Numbered from the stretch's first letter, positions 1-13,200 are shown. The stretch is DNA of 64,000 nt from Acanthochlamys bracteata (GCA_019914995.1 CM034129.1:8363725-8427724); one strand, 5' to 3'. A program made the numbers and translations. The notes: generated by a model not told the origin, from the sequence alone.

Positions 1-2951
1 AATTAGAATTTCATACAAAATTAAAATAATAATTAGTTTAGTTCACGTGAATATCTAATTTGATAGATATTAGGTTGAAGCTCAACTTCACCAGCTTTAT
101 CATTTTTCTTAAAAACAATTTAAATAAATTTGGAAGAGGACTTGGGATCTAGAGCTAGAAAATGTTTGTGAAATCAATGTGTGGTTCTTGGAAGTTGAAA
201 GATCAAAAGTTTTTTTGTTTTAATTTTTATTTTTATTTTTTTGTTTATTTTTTTGAAGTGTTTGAAAATATTTATAAAAAATATTTTTATTTTATTTAAA
301 AAATAAGCTTATATCTGAGTTAGAAAAATAAAATATAAAATTTAATGTAAAAGTTTTTATATTTTCTAAAATTTCTAAATAAATTATATTATAATATTAT
401 ATAAATTTTATTGAAAATGTGAATTAAAAACAAAAGAAATACTTTTTCATAAAGCACTCAAAATTCGGTCTAAAGTCCGTTATAGAGAAGTATATTATGG
501 TGTCTGCCACATGAAATTTGCAAAGTAAAAAAAGCTATATATTTCTATTTATTTAAAAAGTGTAAAAATTGTTTGGAGCTATTTTTTAAAAAAATCAAAA
601 TATTTTAAAAACAAATTTATTATTAAATTTTTTTATAATGTATAATTTATATATTTCAAATTGAGAAAATAAATAAAATATCACAAAATTTTTTTTTAAA
701 TAAGTAAAATATTTCAGAAGTATTTTCAAATATATATATAGGGAACTTCAAATATTTTATTTATTATTATTTTTTTAGAAATAAAAAATTTTACTTATTT
801 TTAAAATATCTTTTAAATTATAAGAAAATAAAACTAATTAAAATAAAATATATTCAGTCAACTTTACGTCTTCCTTTTAATTGCTCTTTGAATTTTGCAC
901 TGCACAGTCAAAAGTCTTTACAGAAATCTAACATAAAGTCATCAAAAAGTAAAGAAAGACAGCAAAGAGAAAACCTTTCTAAGATAAGGCAAATAGTCTC
1001 CCATGCTTTATTTATGGATCAACGATAACGAGTATCAAATTAATTAATCAATAACGAGATAGGAAAGTTGTCATTGGGGTTTTAATAATAATGAAAGAGA
1101 TGACTGATTGCTTTTCTGGCAATTGTTGAATCATGTTACGAGTAAAAAGAAGTGAATCTTCTCACATGGGAATCAACAATTCCTAAATTTCAAGGCAGAG
1201 AGTACTATAATATTTGTTTTCACTGAATGCAACTGTTTCAGTTAACAAGGATAGTATGCTATCTATCCTGTCTTTATTTGGTCCAACTCTGACTTAAATC
1301 TCAATTGGCATCAATCAATAAATATATTTAATTTTTAAATTTATTTTTAAAAATATAAATTTATTTCAAGATAAATACGTACTTAAAAGTATATTTTAAT
1401 TACTCAAGATTCATTTTTTTAGTAACTTTTGGTTTCAATTTTAATTATTGTATTTCAATTTATTCAAAATTTATCGAATTTATTTCTAATCTATTTCTCA
1501 TCGAATTCAGTTCAATCAAAGTCAATTTTATAAAATTTATTTTTAATTAATTAAAATACACTCTAATTTAATTAATTCTGACTAGTAGGAAAGGGTCAAA
1601 AATAGTGTTAGTTGAAAATGAGTTAGCTAATTTAATATACGAACTAACTACTCGCTTTGAAGTGGTCTTAATAATATACGCTTTTTCATAGTTTCATGCT
1701 AATAAATATATATTCATATATATAAATATTATTATTTAAAAAGTTTTATCATTTTAATATGAAATTCTGAGCTAATATTAGAGTAGATATTCAAGCATAT
1801 AAGAGATTGCTAGGCAATGCTTTTTATCTTTATTTACTAGTTTATTTAAAAATTTAGTTTTTCTAAACTTCTACAATATTTTTTGTTAAAAAATTTAAAA
1901 TTTGAAAATGTAGAACTGAATCTTCATGCATATAATTTTTTATTATCTTTAAGTGTAAATAATTAAATTATTTCTTAGAAAGCTTTTTATTTTAAGCACT
2001 TTCAAACGAACCCTAAATATTTGAAGAGGATTATGTTATGATCACAACTTCTTACTTCTTAGACCTGACTTCATTTAGAGTATATTGATAATTGCACATT
2101 GAAATTAAAACTAAATTAAACAAACTTTCAAAAACTTGAATTAATATCATAGAATTTTTTTAAACTGTTAGGTAACATGTAGATGTCCAAAAATTTACTA
2201 TTAAATTCTGTTCGAAACAGCTCAATTCTAAATGCTCTAAGTTGCAAATGTCACGGAGGAAAATGTTTATATTTTAAACATATTCCAAACATTTGTTCTT
2301 TTATCTCTTTTTATTTTTTTATCTATGTTAAAATTTATTTTAATTTAATATTTGTTTTTATTTAATATTTTCTATTTAACACATGTTATTTTTTATATAA
2401 TAATTTATATTTATTTAATTTCAAATGATTTAATTGGTAGAGAAAAAAATAAAATTATATGATTATTTTTTAAATTTAATAATTGATATAATTTGTTAAA
2501 TTGTATATAATATTGTTTAGATTATATAAAAAAATTAATTTGAAAGTTATATTAATAATGCTTATTTTGAAATTATATTATTAAATTTATTTAAAATAAT
2601 ATTAATAAAAATTAGATTAATATAAATAAAAATAGCGTTTGAGTTATACAAAAACTACTATCGTTACTTATCTATTTATCCATTTTCAAACATAGTTAAC
2701 TTATTATTTTTATTATATATTCAAATATCGCAAAGTTAAATAACTATTTTTTTATATCCGTACTCTTATTTTTATTTTTTACCTATATATCTAAATAACG
2801 TTAGGATGCATTTTGTAGAACCGAATTTATGAGAACTTAACATAGGAGAATATAAATTTTATGTTTGGTTCGTCAAAATAGAATAATATGATTTTTGTAT
2901 GAAATGATTCCAAAAAATAAAAAAAGAAATTGATCACCATAGAAGAAGGTA
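1..2951. other. AT-rich intergenic DNA, no gene seen
   Basis: This stretch is strongly AT-rich with long runs of A and T. The open frames in it are short, of low complexity and unlike any family I know. I see no gene, RNA gene or bounded repeat. The last three bases (2949-2951, GTA) are the left target duplication of the CACTA element that follows. Confidence 0.6.
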
Positions 2952-2984
2952 CACTACTTACAAAATGACCTTCACCTATTGACA

Positions 2985-3205
2985 AAATACCGACTGAAAT
3001 AATATAGTCGGTAAAGTATCAAATACCGACTACATATAATTTAATCGGTAATATTTTTAAAATTACCGACTGAAATTTATTTTAGTCGGTAAATTACCAA
3101 TCGAATTTATTTTAGTCGGTAATTTACCGACCGAATTTATTTCGGTCGATAATTTACCGACCAAATTTAATTTAGTCGGTAATTTACCGGCTGATATTTT
3201 AATCT
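2985..3205. repeat. Left subterminal repeat array of the CACTA element
   Basis: About eight copies of ACCGACTGAAAT-like and AGTCGGTAAATT-like motifs alternate in both orientations, each pair able to form a short hairpin. In CACTA elements such arrays bind the transposase (TnpA-type protein), so this is the likely cis-acting end. Spacing is roughly 25-50 bp. Confidence 0.8.
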
Positions 3206-3888
3206 CAGTCTTTAGTTAAGCTCGTCTTTCCTATTTACTGTTTTTTTATCTGTTTTTTCCTTTTCCTTTTTCCTTTCCTATGCCTACTTCCTACATCGAC
3301 GATCTCTTTCGTGAGGCATGCCCATCACATCCGACATCTAGCATTCTTCTCTACCCTCTGGCTTTCATTCTTGTCGTCTCTGGCCGTTGCAGTCGTTTTT
3401 TTCTTTTCCTTCTTTCTTCCCCAACGCCTACTACTCATAGGAGAAAACCCTAAGTTTCGCCGGACTGCTTCGCCTGCCTTCCGGCCATGCCTAGCAACTG
3501 GAAACTCTTTCCTCATAATACTAAAGTTTTCTCCTCTTTCAATTTCAATGAATTGTTGCTCTGTTGTGTGAATTTATGGATTGTTGAGTGTTGATTTTTT
3601 CTATTGATTTTGTGAATTTATGGATAGTTTAGCTTTTATTGAATTACTCAATGTTGTTTAGCTGTGTCATGGATGTTTTACCTTGAATTTTCTTGCATAA
3701 ATCTAGTGATACGTGTTGGATGTCCTATATATGGAAATAGTGAAAGTTGCGGCAGAATTGAGGGAGATGATATTGAATTTTGTAGTCGAGGATCTAAAAG
3801 TGTTGGAGCAAATGAGAAGCATCTTTGTAGCTTCGCGACTCTGATTCTTCATAAGGACAATGTCAGTGAGAAGAAGGTGGAAGGCAGG

Positions 3889-3962
3889 ATATGCTTAGAA
3901 TGCTGATCAGAAGCTCAGTAAATTCATATGCTTAGAATGCTGATCAGAAGCTCGGTAAATTC
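3889..3962. repeat. Two-copy 37-bp tandem repeat inside the CACTA element
   Basis: The unit beginning ATATGCTTAGAATGCTGATC occurs at 3889-3925 and again at 3926-3962 with about one difference. It lies in the captured interior of the transposon. It looks like a recent replication-slippage duplication; no function is suggested. Confidence 0.75.
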
Positions 3963-4764
3963 TGATTTCATCAGCTTGCATATATGTGTCACTCCTTTTT
4001 GCATTACATATTTACTCCAGTAAATGATGGATGAAATTTGAAACAAAGGATAAAGCTCTTGTTGTCACAGTAGGTCATCAGTTTCAGGTAAATGTTATGT
4101 TTTCTACAGGTTAATTCATCAAAAGAAATAACACATACTTTGTTCTGATTTTTTTGTACAGTACCAGAAATAAATATAAATAATCTTGAACTCTGATTTT
4201 TTGGCAAGTTAATAACATACTAACATCAACAGTTTTCATATAAGCCATACTATAGAGAGTAGTCCTTCACCAAATAATCACAACATTGTTAATGTCAATA
4301 TTAGATCAGAGATTTCTCATGTCAACATAAGATAAGATTTTTCTCCTTTGTTCATCACATCTAGCAATAGCAACTGATCAGAAAATCATTTCATTTTTTC
4401 ATGAAAACATTATAGCGACATGCCTTCTCTGTTATACTATTGTCTATCTACGCACGAGGTTTTGATGCACTCCAACTTCAGCATGATTGCACTTGAAGAA
4501 GTAGTATTCTTTAGATTTTGCATATATATCATAGTCCTCTAAAAGATTTTTCCCATATAAGCTTACATATTTTATCAAAGGGGTTCTTTTAAGAATTGAC
4601 ATATCTTTACATATTTTATCGAGCATCTTAACAAATTTAGAATTATATTCACTATTTGATGTTTTGTTCATATTATTTTATCCTCAAACAGTGTCAAGAT
4701 TTTATATTTTTTAATAGATATTATTATCATTATTTGGATCAAAGTTGTTATTTACTTTATGCAG

Positions 4765-4920
4765 GGACAGCAAGCTCACCAAACTGCTTCTTGATTCCTT
4801 GGGTGGGAGAACAAATACTTGTATAATAGCTACTTTCACCTTCAGTACATTATCTTGAAGAAACTCTTAGTACCTTAGATTATGCCCATAGGGCAAAGAA
4901 TATTAAAAATAGGCATGATG
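4765..4920 (+). pseudogene. Kinesin-5 motor-domain exon fragment captured by the CACTA element
   Basis: An intron-like acceptor (ATGCAG) at 4759-4764 is followed by codons reading RDSKLTKLLLDSLGG, then TNTCIIAT, and, in a second frame, VHYLEETLSTLDYAHRAKNI. These match the conserved end of the kinesin motor domain (switch-II helix region through the HRAKNI neck), closest in my memory to the plant kinesin-5/BimC type. The shift of frame between the two blocks (about two bases missing after the IIAT block) means it cannot encode the motor as it stands. The preserved splice acceptor argues for capture of genomic DNA rather than of a spliced transcript. There is no ATP-binding P-loop nearby, so only a C-terminal piece of the motor was taken. 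Confidence 0.85.
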
Positions 4921-5104
4921 TATTTATGTAATGTTTGCCCTTCATATTTTCTTACTGTTATTATGTAATTGATATTTATGTAATGAAAATATTTATATAA
5001 TGAATATATAATTATGAATTTTAATGAATATTATATGTAATTTTGATGAATATATATGGATTTATTATAAATTTAGTACAAATTTTATAACTAAAATTAT
5101 GATG

Positions 5105-5540
5105 GATAAATTAAAATTATCCACTGAAAGTTCAGTGAGTAAGTCGAATTACCCACTGAAATTTCTAGTAAGTAAGCTGAAACTACCCACTGAAAGATTC
5201 AGTCGGTAAATTAAAATTACCCACTGAAAGATTCAGTAGATAAATTAAAATTACCCACTGAAAAATTCAGTCGGTAACTTTTGAATTATCCACTGAAAAA
5301 TTCAGTCGGTAAATTTTGAATTACCCACTGAAAAATTCAGTCGGTAAACTTAAAGTACCGATGAAAAATAACAGTCGGTAATTTACTGTATATACCGACG
5401 AAATTTTTCGTTTGATCAATAAGTCGTTTAGCAACTAGTCGTTGCCGACTAAATATCGACTAACACATATTCAGTTGGCAATTTGTGTTACCGACTGATT
5501 TGTTATCAATACCGACTGAATTTTGCAGTCGGTAAAAATT
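5105..5540. repeat. Right subterminal repeat array of the CACTA element
   Basis: A run of about ten motifs of the form CCACTGAAA and TTCAGTCGGTAA recurs about every 45-55 bp, ending in ACCGACTGAATTTTGCAGTC just before the right terminal repeat. It mirrors the left array but is longer and more diverged, suggesting local amplification. Confidence 0.8.
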
Positions 5541-5558
5541 CAATTTGTAGTAGTGGTA

Positions 5559-7204
5559 GTAATTTGGATTCCCTTATTTATGAGGATCATCTTTTTTTTT
5601 AATAAGAAATCATCCTTATTCAATTTTCTTTCTTTCTTCCTCTTTGTTTTTTGCTTTTATTTTTATTCTTTTCTTTCAACTTTTTATGATATTGCAACAT
5701 AATCAACAAAAACTTTATCCTCTTAAAGTAAAAGTTAATGTCTGACGTTTTATTTTGTTATGATGGTTAATTTGGATTGATGTATAACATGGCTTGATTA
5801 TTAATATACTATATAGAATTAGGCATTTGTTTAATTTGGATTAAATGAGTTAGTCTTTTATTGTTAATATAAGTAAGAGATATTTTAGTAAATTTGTAAT
5901 AAAAATTTGAGAATGTTGAATTCAAAACAAACGACATAATGGATAATTCCAACAATCAAATTGATAAAAATTAAAATTCTCATAAGTATGATTACCATGA
6001 TATTATTAACCTTAGGATTGAGTTGGAAATCATGGTTTTGAAAAAAAAAAATTCTTTCGGAGAAGTGCTTTTATGACTATAATTTGGGCTTTTTATTTTT
6101 TTCTTATTTTCTTGGAACTATATGGTTTGGTTCCTCACCGGAGATAAAAAAGCACTTTAGGAGTAAAACAATAAGGGAAGATAGTTTTTTCAAAATCACT
6201 CCCTCAGAAGTTCTGTTTTTAGGGAAACCACTCTCCAAACTTATTCCAAACAAAATTTTGTGCTAAAGGAGGGGCTACTATACTTGAAACTGTTTGAAGT
6301 GTCTCGTACCTGTTTCATGAAGTTTTATAAATCAGATCTACAAAACTAAATAAATGTTTGATAAAATTTTGGTTAAGATGAACAAGATGATTCTTTTGTC
6401 AGAGAAAGATAAAAAAAGCTGCATATCAGTAGAAAGTTAAAAACGAGAGCTTCTAAATTCCACCTTCTAACTTGGAATTTGATTATTAACCGTCACAACG
6501 GTTCTCTGAAACTTTTCCTATCTCCAAGAGGTTTATCGTGTTGCCTCTTCTCTTGAAAGAAAGTTTGGATGATAGTTTGGCCTTTTAACTTGAATCTTAC
6601 CAAAACTTTACAAAAAATTGCATAGAAACCTCACACACCATAGTCTTTTTAACAAAAAGTTCATCAAATCCATCGGTCCTTGAAGCATCTCCTCCAGTTT
6701 TTTACTACTTATGCCAGCTTAAACAAATAAACTTCAATGTTCACAAGAACCTTACGAAAACCATCTCATCCCGGGCTATCTTCTACAGTTCCTAGTTATG
6801 GAAATTCCAACATATTTTGTACAATGAAGATACAATTTCTCTTCCAAGAAATTTTATCTCTTAACCTCGTACAAACATCAAAAAGAAAAAAAAAAACACA
6901 ATGTTGCAACCAAATAATTTGGCCATTTCTGTTAAACAAGTCCTATTTTTTTTAATTAGAAGCTTAGTAAGGCAACATTCGCTAGGTAATAAACATAAAG
7001 TGTAATGTCGGGGAACAAGACGCTTCCTTCGCTATGCAAGAACATATTAACATGATAATAACATTAGGCCAATGTTGCTGCAGAGAGCATATATACATGC
7101 ATTATCAAAGTACCTATACATTATTAGCAACACATGCCTGATTGTTCCAACTTCAGTAAAGCTTGTTAACATTGGCTATGTGTAGCCCTCTCACCTGTCC
7201 AAAG
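5559..7204. other. Intergenic DNA and 3' region of SGF29
   Basis: No coding exon is visible. The part nearest 7204 should hold the 3' untranslated region and polyadenylation site of the minus-strand SGF29 gene. The open frames at 6084-6266 and 6737-6955 lack any family similarity I recognise and are treated as chance. Confidence 0.5.
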
Positions 7205-10200
7205 TTATTGGCGATGGCCTTCTGGAAGTGGGACCACCTTATGGAATGGTACAAGCTTCCTGGGCAATGAGCCATCTTCATCATCGTCATCATCAAACTC
7301 AAGTGTATAGCTGCATCAGAGAAATGGTGTTAAACAGTAAACCTATAAACAACGACATGCCTGGTTGATTGAAAGTATGAGATGAGGAAGTGAAATTAAT
7401 ACTTGCAGTTCCAAGTGAAACGAAGCAAAGAGGGTAATCTAATTTCAAGAGGTACTGTAACAGCTTAGGGTACCAGTAAAAGTACTTGCATTTTTTGCTT
7501 CAGTAGTATCAGAAAATGTTAAAATGTTGCCAACAATACAACAAAACCTGCTGGACCCATAAGCAATGCAAAGACAAATAACTGGGGAAAAGAAAGTAAA
7601 TTATAATAGAAATAAGCACTTACTCATCAGACTTCTTCTGAGATTTGCACGCCAGCAAGAACATCACAGAGAAAGGGAATACAAAAAAAAAAAAAAAAAA
7701 AAAAAAAGAAGTCAGTTCAAGTTTAACAAAACAAGCACCAAAAACTAAATATTCGCAAGGGAATAGTACCTTCAGCAAGCAAAATGTTATAGCTATATTC
7801 ATATACTCGTTTGGAATAATAAAGCAAACTGTAGAACCGTAGAGACTTCAAATAGAAAGTTTGCTGAAGGTTCCAGAGTTTATTTTACATGGATGTAGGA
7901 GCAACTTCTAAGGCATAAACAAAGAAGAATAATGGCACTATAAAGACTGCATATAACTAAATGATTTTACCACCAGATACTCTGTCTTTTATTAAACTAA
8001 ATTTTCATACATTTCCATTCATGGAACATCCCCTAGGTGCAGTCCACTTGTATCAAAGCAATATTCTTATATGAAGTCTCTACATTATGAAGTTGAGAAA
8101 AGAGAAACTTTTCTCAACTATATGTCAAAGTTCCCCAAACTACACAGTTAACTAAACAATAGTTATCCAAGACAGTATCTGTATAATTGTCATAGGAAGG
8201 AATTCATGCAACATATATCTCCTAAATATGTAGTCTACATGGAAGAGCAACCTTTTGAAATGAATACGAACTTCAGTTTTTTTTTTTTGGACGGTCAGAT
8301 TGAGGAATTTGTTAAGTACCACTCATTAAATATGAGAAGGCAGTTCAAGCTCATGTTGGCAAAAGTGCTTATGCGGTTGCCTGCTGACACATAAGCCCAA
8401 CTACACCCCTCAAAAGATGAAAAACTGGAATTCAACGCATGAAACCTAAGAACCCACATACTTGTAAATAGAAGGAAAACTAAATGGCACCAACAACATG
8501 GACTAACTATATCAAGGTTACCTTCCGATGACCATTAACAACAGTTGCTTTATATAAAGCTGTAGTCCCAGGATAGACAGCCAAGACATGCGTGCCTTGC
8601 GGAAAATCCTGTGCACTAGAAGGATCGTTTTTCTTTGGGAAAGGACGAATGCGTGTCATTGGAAGCTTATACTTTCTGGCAACATGTGTACAAAGGATCA
8701 AATTAGCAAAACATTCATCGAGACCAACAAAATGTCGATATGTTAGCAAAACGTACATAAATAAATAACAGAGGTTAAAGCTGCATTTAAAGCTTACCAG
8801 ATAAAACACATGAAATCCGCATATATACAAAACACAAGAAATGCAATAAATACCATTCATTAAAACGCACGGAACGAAATGAACATAAGAATGTCATGCA
8901 CAGGCCTCAACTTGGATAAATAAATAAGAAGGTATATGGGTTCAAACTCAAATAAATAGTAAATATACATGTACTTATATCTGGCCATTACTTAAGAGTA
9001 GGACAACATGCGAAAGGCTTCAACTGGACAAAGAAAGACACTTTATGAACTACTAGCCTCTTAATCATACATCCAGCTGTATGTAACGGTCATTCAAGCA
9101 TAGGGTAGCCGTACATTTAATAAATGTGAAAGCAGCTTAAGCATTGAAAATGAAGCAAGTTACAAAACAAGTACAGCCAAATAAAGTATGTCCAAAAGAT
9201 AAAATGATGTCATAGCAAATATCTATAGTTCACGCTATGATAAGAAAGCAAACTTGTCATGCTCACAAGCAAGTTACAACACAAGCTTCTTGTAATAAGA
9301 GGAGCTATTAGGATGAAAACGCTCAAAGAAATGCAATCTGATTTTGTTACGTCCAATAACACAGGAAGTTAGACAACCCCCAGTGTGCTTGTACAATACC
9401 CACTTGAAATGCATCAAGAATTAGCTGCCAAATCCTTTGAACCTTTTTTGTGAACAATATACTGAAAAATGATTCCTTTTTTAACATATAAGGCAAAATT
9501 GGTGAATGCTTGAATGACTTACACAAGCCTTTTGATCTCAAACTTGTACAAGCCAAGAGATACTATAGATTGTCTGGAATGGTCTAGTATATAGGGTTTG
9601 AAGTATTGATTATACTATAATAAAATAGAGTGCGGATAATCCTGCATTAAAGATTGAAATCAATTATCATTACTTGCCACTTGCGGATGGTTAACGAGAT
9701 GCAATGCTTTTTCATTGTTGAATGGCATGATAAGAAATGTGGATTACCATAACCCATCATGTAATCATCGATATCCCATTTTTAAAGGCACCGCAACTCA
9801 AAAATCCACGAACATCTACATCATCCTACGAGTGTGATAGAAATAAGCTACACAAATCTTAGACGAGATGGTCTCAAGTTTAAGAAGGTTTAGAATAACC
9901 TCGATAGAATTTGTCTAAAATAGTAGCAAACCTTCGATGTCAACTACCACCAAGAGGTCCTACAGGTTTAAAACCTGGATTTATATAGGCAAAAGATCAC
10001 ATGCTTTTTCTTAGAACTGGTGTTGTATGTTAGGTCAAAATATTAATATACATTACAAGCTTATCATTGATACATTTCTAATTGACAAGATCTTATTTAA
10101 TTCACCAACTTCAAAGCTTTATTTTATCTTCTATATAGCTGTCTATAAATGTTATAGGTAGCATTTTTATTCTTATTTAGACTCCAATCTAACATAAATG

Positions 10201-13200
10201 ACAAAGCCAATTTCTCTTCTAGAAACTTCACCAACCGATCAACCTAAAATCATCATCTTCTATTCCGATAACTTTGTAATAAGAAACTGAAGGTTTCCAA
10301 ATTTTGTAGGTGTTCTTAACATTACTTACGAGAACAGGATCACAATTCTAGGATATGATGTGGATAGAAGAAAGACATGTTATGCTATGAATTGAGACAG
10401 TTTTGTGAGATGACAATATCCATAATGAGTATCTTATATTTGGCCCAATTTAATCCTGAATTTGAAGCTACAAACATGCATGCTATAAAATTAGAACGAG
10501 GGGCAAAAAAGTCCACAACACGATACTAGATAAAATACTGGTATTATGGATCTTTCTTACGAATCTAGTAAGATTCACAACGGTGGCATCACAGGCTAAG
10601 GGGGTGTTTGGGATGCTTATGAAAAGGAGTTTTTCTGAAATGAAGAGTACTTTTATTCTATTTCGGAAAATGAGCTTTACTTTTATTATTTAACATAATA
10701 ATAAAAATAAGCAATAATAACATTTTACAACATAGAATTTTTCATACTTTCTAAAATTTTAGATAAATTCTGTAGAACATTTTAAAAGGTTAACTGGAAA
10801 ACGTGAACAAAAAATGAGCTTTTGAAAAGCTGGGAAAAGCTTAGCCAAACGCACCCTAAAATGGACACTAGAATTTTCCATATTAAGTTGGAAGTACTTC
10901 TAGCATTTTGCAAACCTTTCTCGAATTAATACATGCACAGAGAGAAAAAAAATGCAACACTCTGCCAATCTCGTTGCAACATCCCCATTTAAATCTTTCA
11001 GACAGCAGAACAACAGCATTCAACTCTTCCTAAGTCTGACAATTATTAAATGAAAAACTTCTTTCTTGTGCAAAACAATTCATAAGAAAGCATATTGATG
11101 GCCAATACGCTTGACATGTTTAATCCAGGAAAAACCTTTTGGAAATTGAATACAAAAGCGAATATGAAAGTAATAAGAGTCCTAAGGAACTGAAAGGTTC
11201 AATTCTGGAGCTTCAACCAATTACATGATCAATATTGACAAAAGATTGAAATCCCGGTTTTACCTGTAAAAGTCACCAACATGAGGTTAATCCTATTTCT
11301 CTTTCTGCGTAAGATATGAATGCACATCTTTGCTTCATGTCAAATCATTTGTTTATTTGTTTATCATTACCTAGAATGCCATAGATTCTTTTCCTTCAGA
11401 TTCCTACAATGGAAGATTGCACGCCCATTTTTTCCTCCCATTATGAAAAAGGTCTATATCCAAACTGAATCTCCTACAACAAAATATTAACGTGTAAAAG
11501 AACACCACAAACCTATGCCAGACAGTGAATGCGAGGGCTGTACAGTAAAAGCATCCATCATCATGAATTATGCAAATTGACAGCCAATGGCTTCGACAAC
11601 ATGAGAAGCCAGATAGTCACCAAATTGACCATAAAAAGGAAATATACGGAAGCTTTGTTTTGCCTGAAGACACATTGATAGAGTCGATCTCCTTAGCATA
11701 AAATTATCAAAGACAATTCCCAGGTTGATTACCCACATGCAAAAGAACTCACCAATATATCTAGAATAGGCATATAATAAGAGAGAGAGAGAGAAATTCC
11801 TTCTGATCAGGTAATACCTTTGGATGCTTTCTTCGTCGTCACCAGGTTCCTCATCAAGAACCTCAAATCTGAAAATTCAAAATTAATAAACATAAAGATA
11901 ACTACTCCATTAATTAATTAGTGAAACAAGTAACTAGGTATATTTACTCTATCAAGAAAATGATAGAAGCGTGTAAATAAACAAGTTATGTTTTAAAGTG
12001 CACCCAAAGCATAAAGGACAGGTTACAAGCTATTATGTATGTTCTGGAAGAAACATATCTAAAGATAGAAACAAAAAGATTAACGTTTATGAAGAAAGGG
12101 ATATAAACTGAGTTCACTATTGTTTACAAGTAGTATATATATTTTAGCCTTCACATATATCTGAAAGAGTTCATGTAAGCATATATCTCTACAAAACCAA
12201 GTGTCCTGATTGACCTATCCTAAGACAGTACCATCATAGAACATGAAACCACATTCTCCGAACACGTACCATAACCCTACACATGCCACAACCCGACTAA
12301 CATTGGTCAAAAAAAAATTTTAATGTCCTTGGCTAAGAAGTACAAATGGAAAAAGGGCCTTGATTGCACAAAAGTCTGTAAGATTAGACGATGCATAACT
12401 GCCAGAAATGTTATAGATCTCATCTTTCAGGACTATACTGAATTATTATGTCAATGAATTGAGTCCTGCCACGCGATGCGCAGGTGTCCTTGCTAGTTAT
12501 TATTTAAACAGAATTATAGATAATTCCTAAATCTATTGCTTTTCATTACTTATCAAATTTAGTTTGGAGGATTATAATTTTAAAATAATATTATAAAAGA
12601 TTAGAGTACGAATTAAGAGAAAGATAATAAGTAGTTTTGTCATCTCGGATATCAAAAGCACAAATACTTTCTGCCCCATAACATGCTTTCAAAAGCAACC
12701 CAAAACTTCCCCTAAAAAGTAGAACCAAGGATAATCAATGGTTACCAAACACTGGAATAACAATTCCTGAAATAAATAAATAAAAGCAGAATTAATCTAA
12801 AATAAGTACTAGAAACAAATAAGTCTACTATTTCTATATAGTCTTAGGGAATTCAGAAGCTTACATAATTTCAAAAAATAACGTGTTAGACATGACTAGC
12901 ACAACAATCTTAGCCAAGCAATAATAATTGAAGCTTCACTGTCCAGGTACTGAGGAATATAGTTCTAATGCAGCATTAGGGAAACAATCCAATTTAGTTA
13001 ATTCGAAATAAGTAGAACTCACTCTTTTGCCTCTTTATCAAAGTGAATTACTTTAACTACAAACCACTCATCCTTGTCAGCATCATCAGGTGTCACCCTA
13101 GCTGCTACCTGAAGATGACCTATATCAGAATATGAAATATATGGCCAGGGAGATTCTTTATTATAGAAAAGAAAGGTTCAAAACAAACTGAAGATGTTCT

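Larger units (their letters stand above)
2952..5555 (+). mobile_element. CACTA (CMC/En-Spm) DNA transposon, non-autonomous, with captured gene fragment
   Basis: The left end reads CACTACTTACAAAATG and the right end, read on the other strand, CACTACTACAAATTG, so both ends carry the CACTA terminal motif. The element is flanked by GTA at 2949-2951 and again at 5556-5558, the 3-bp target duplication expected for this superfamily. Just inside both ends lie arrays of short inverted motifs (ACCGACTGAAAT / AGTCGGTAA), typical subterminal transposase-binding repeats. It is about 2.6 kb. I find no transposase, so it should move only with help in trans. Its interior holds a GC-richer block (about 3280-3560), a short tandem repeat and a kinesin fragment. 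Ends and target duplication are seen directly; mobility is inference. Confidence 0.9.

Noticed and set aside
3311-3571. 86-aa frame MRHAHHIRHLAFFST inside the CACTA element
   Set aside because: No family similarity; lies in a leader-like captured block and overlaps a minus-strand frame of similar length, so chance is likelier.
4444-4671. Minus-strand 75-aa frame inside the CACTA element
   Set aside because: No recognisable transposase or host domain; AT-rich composition alone can explain it.
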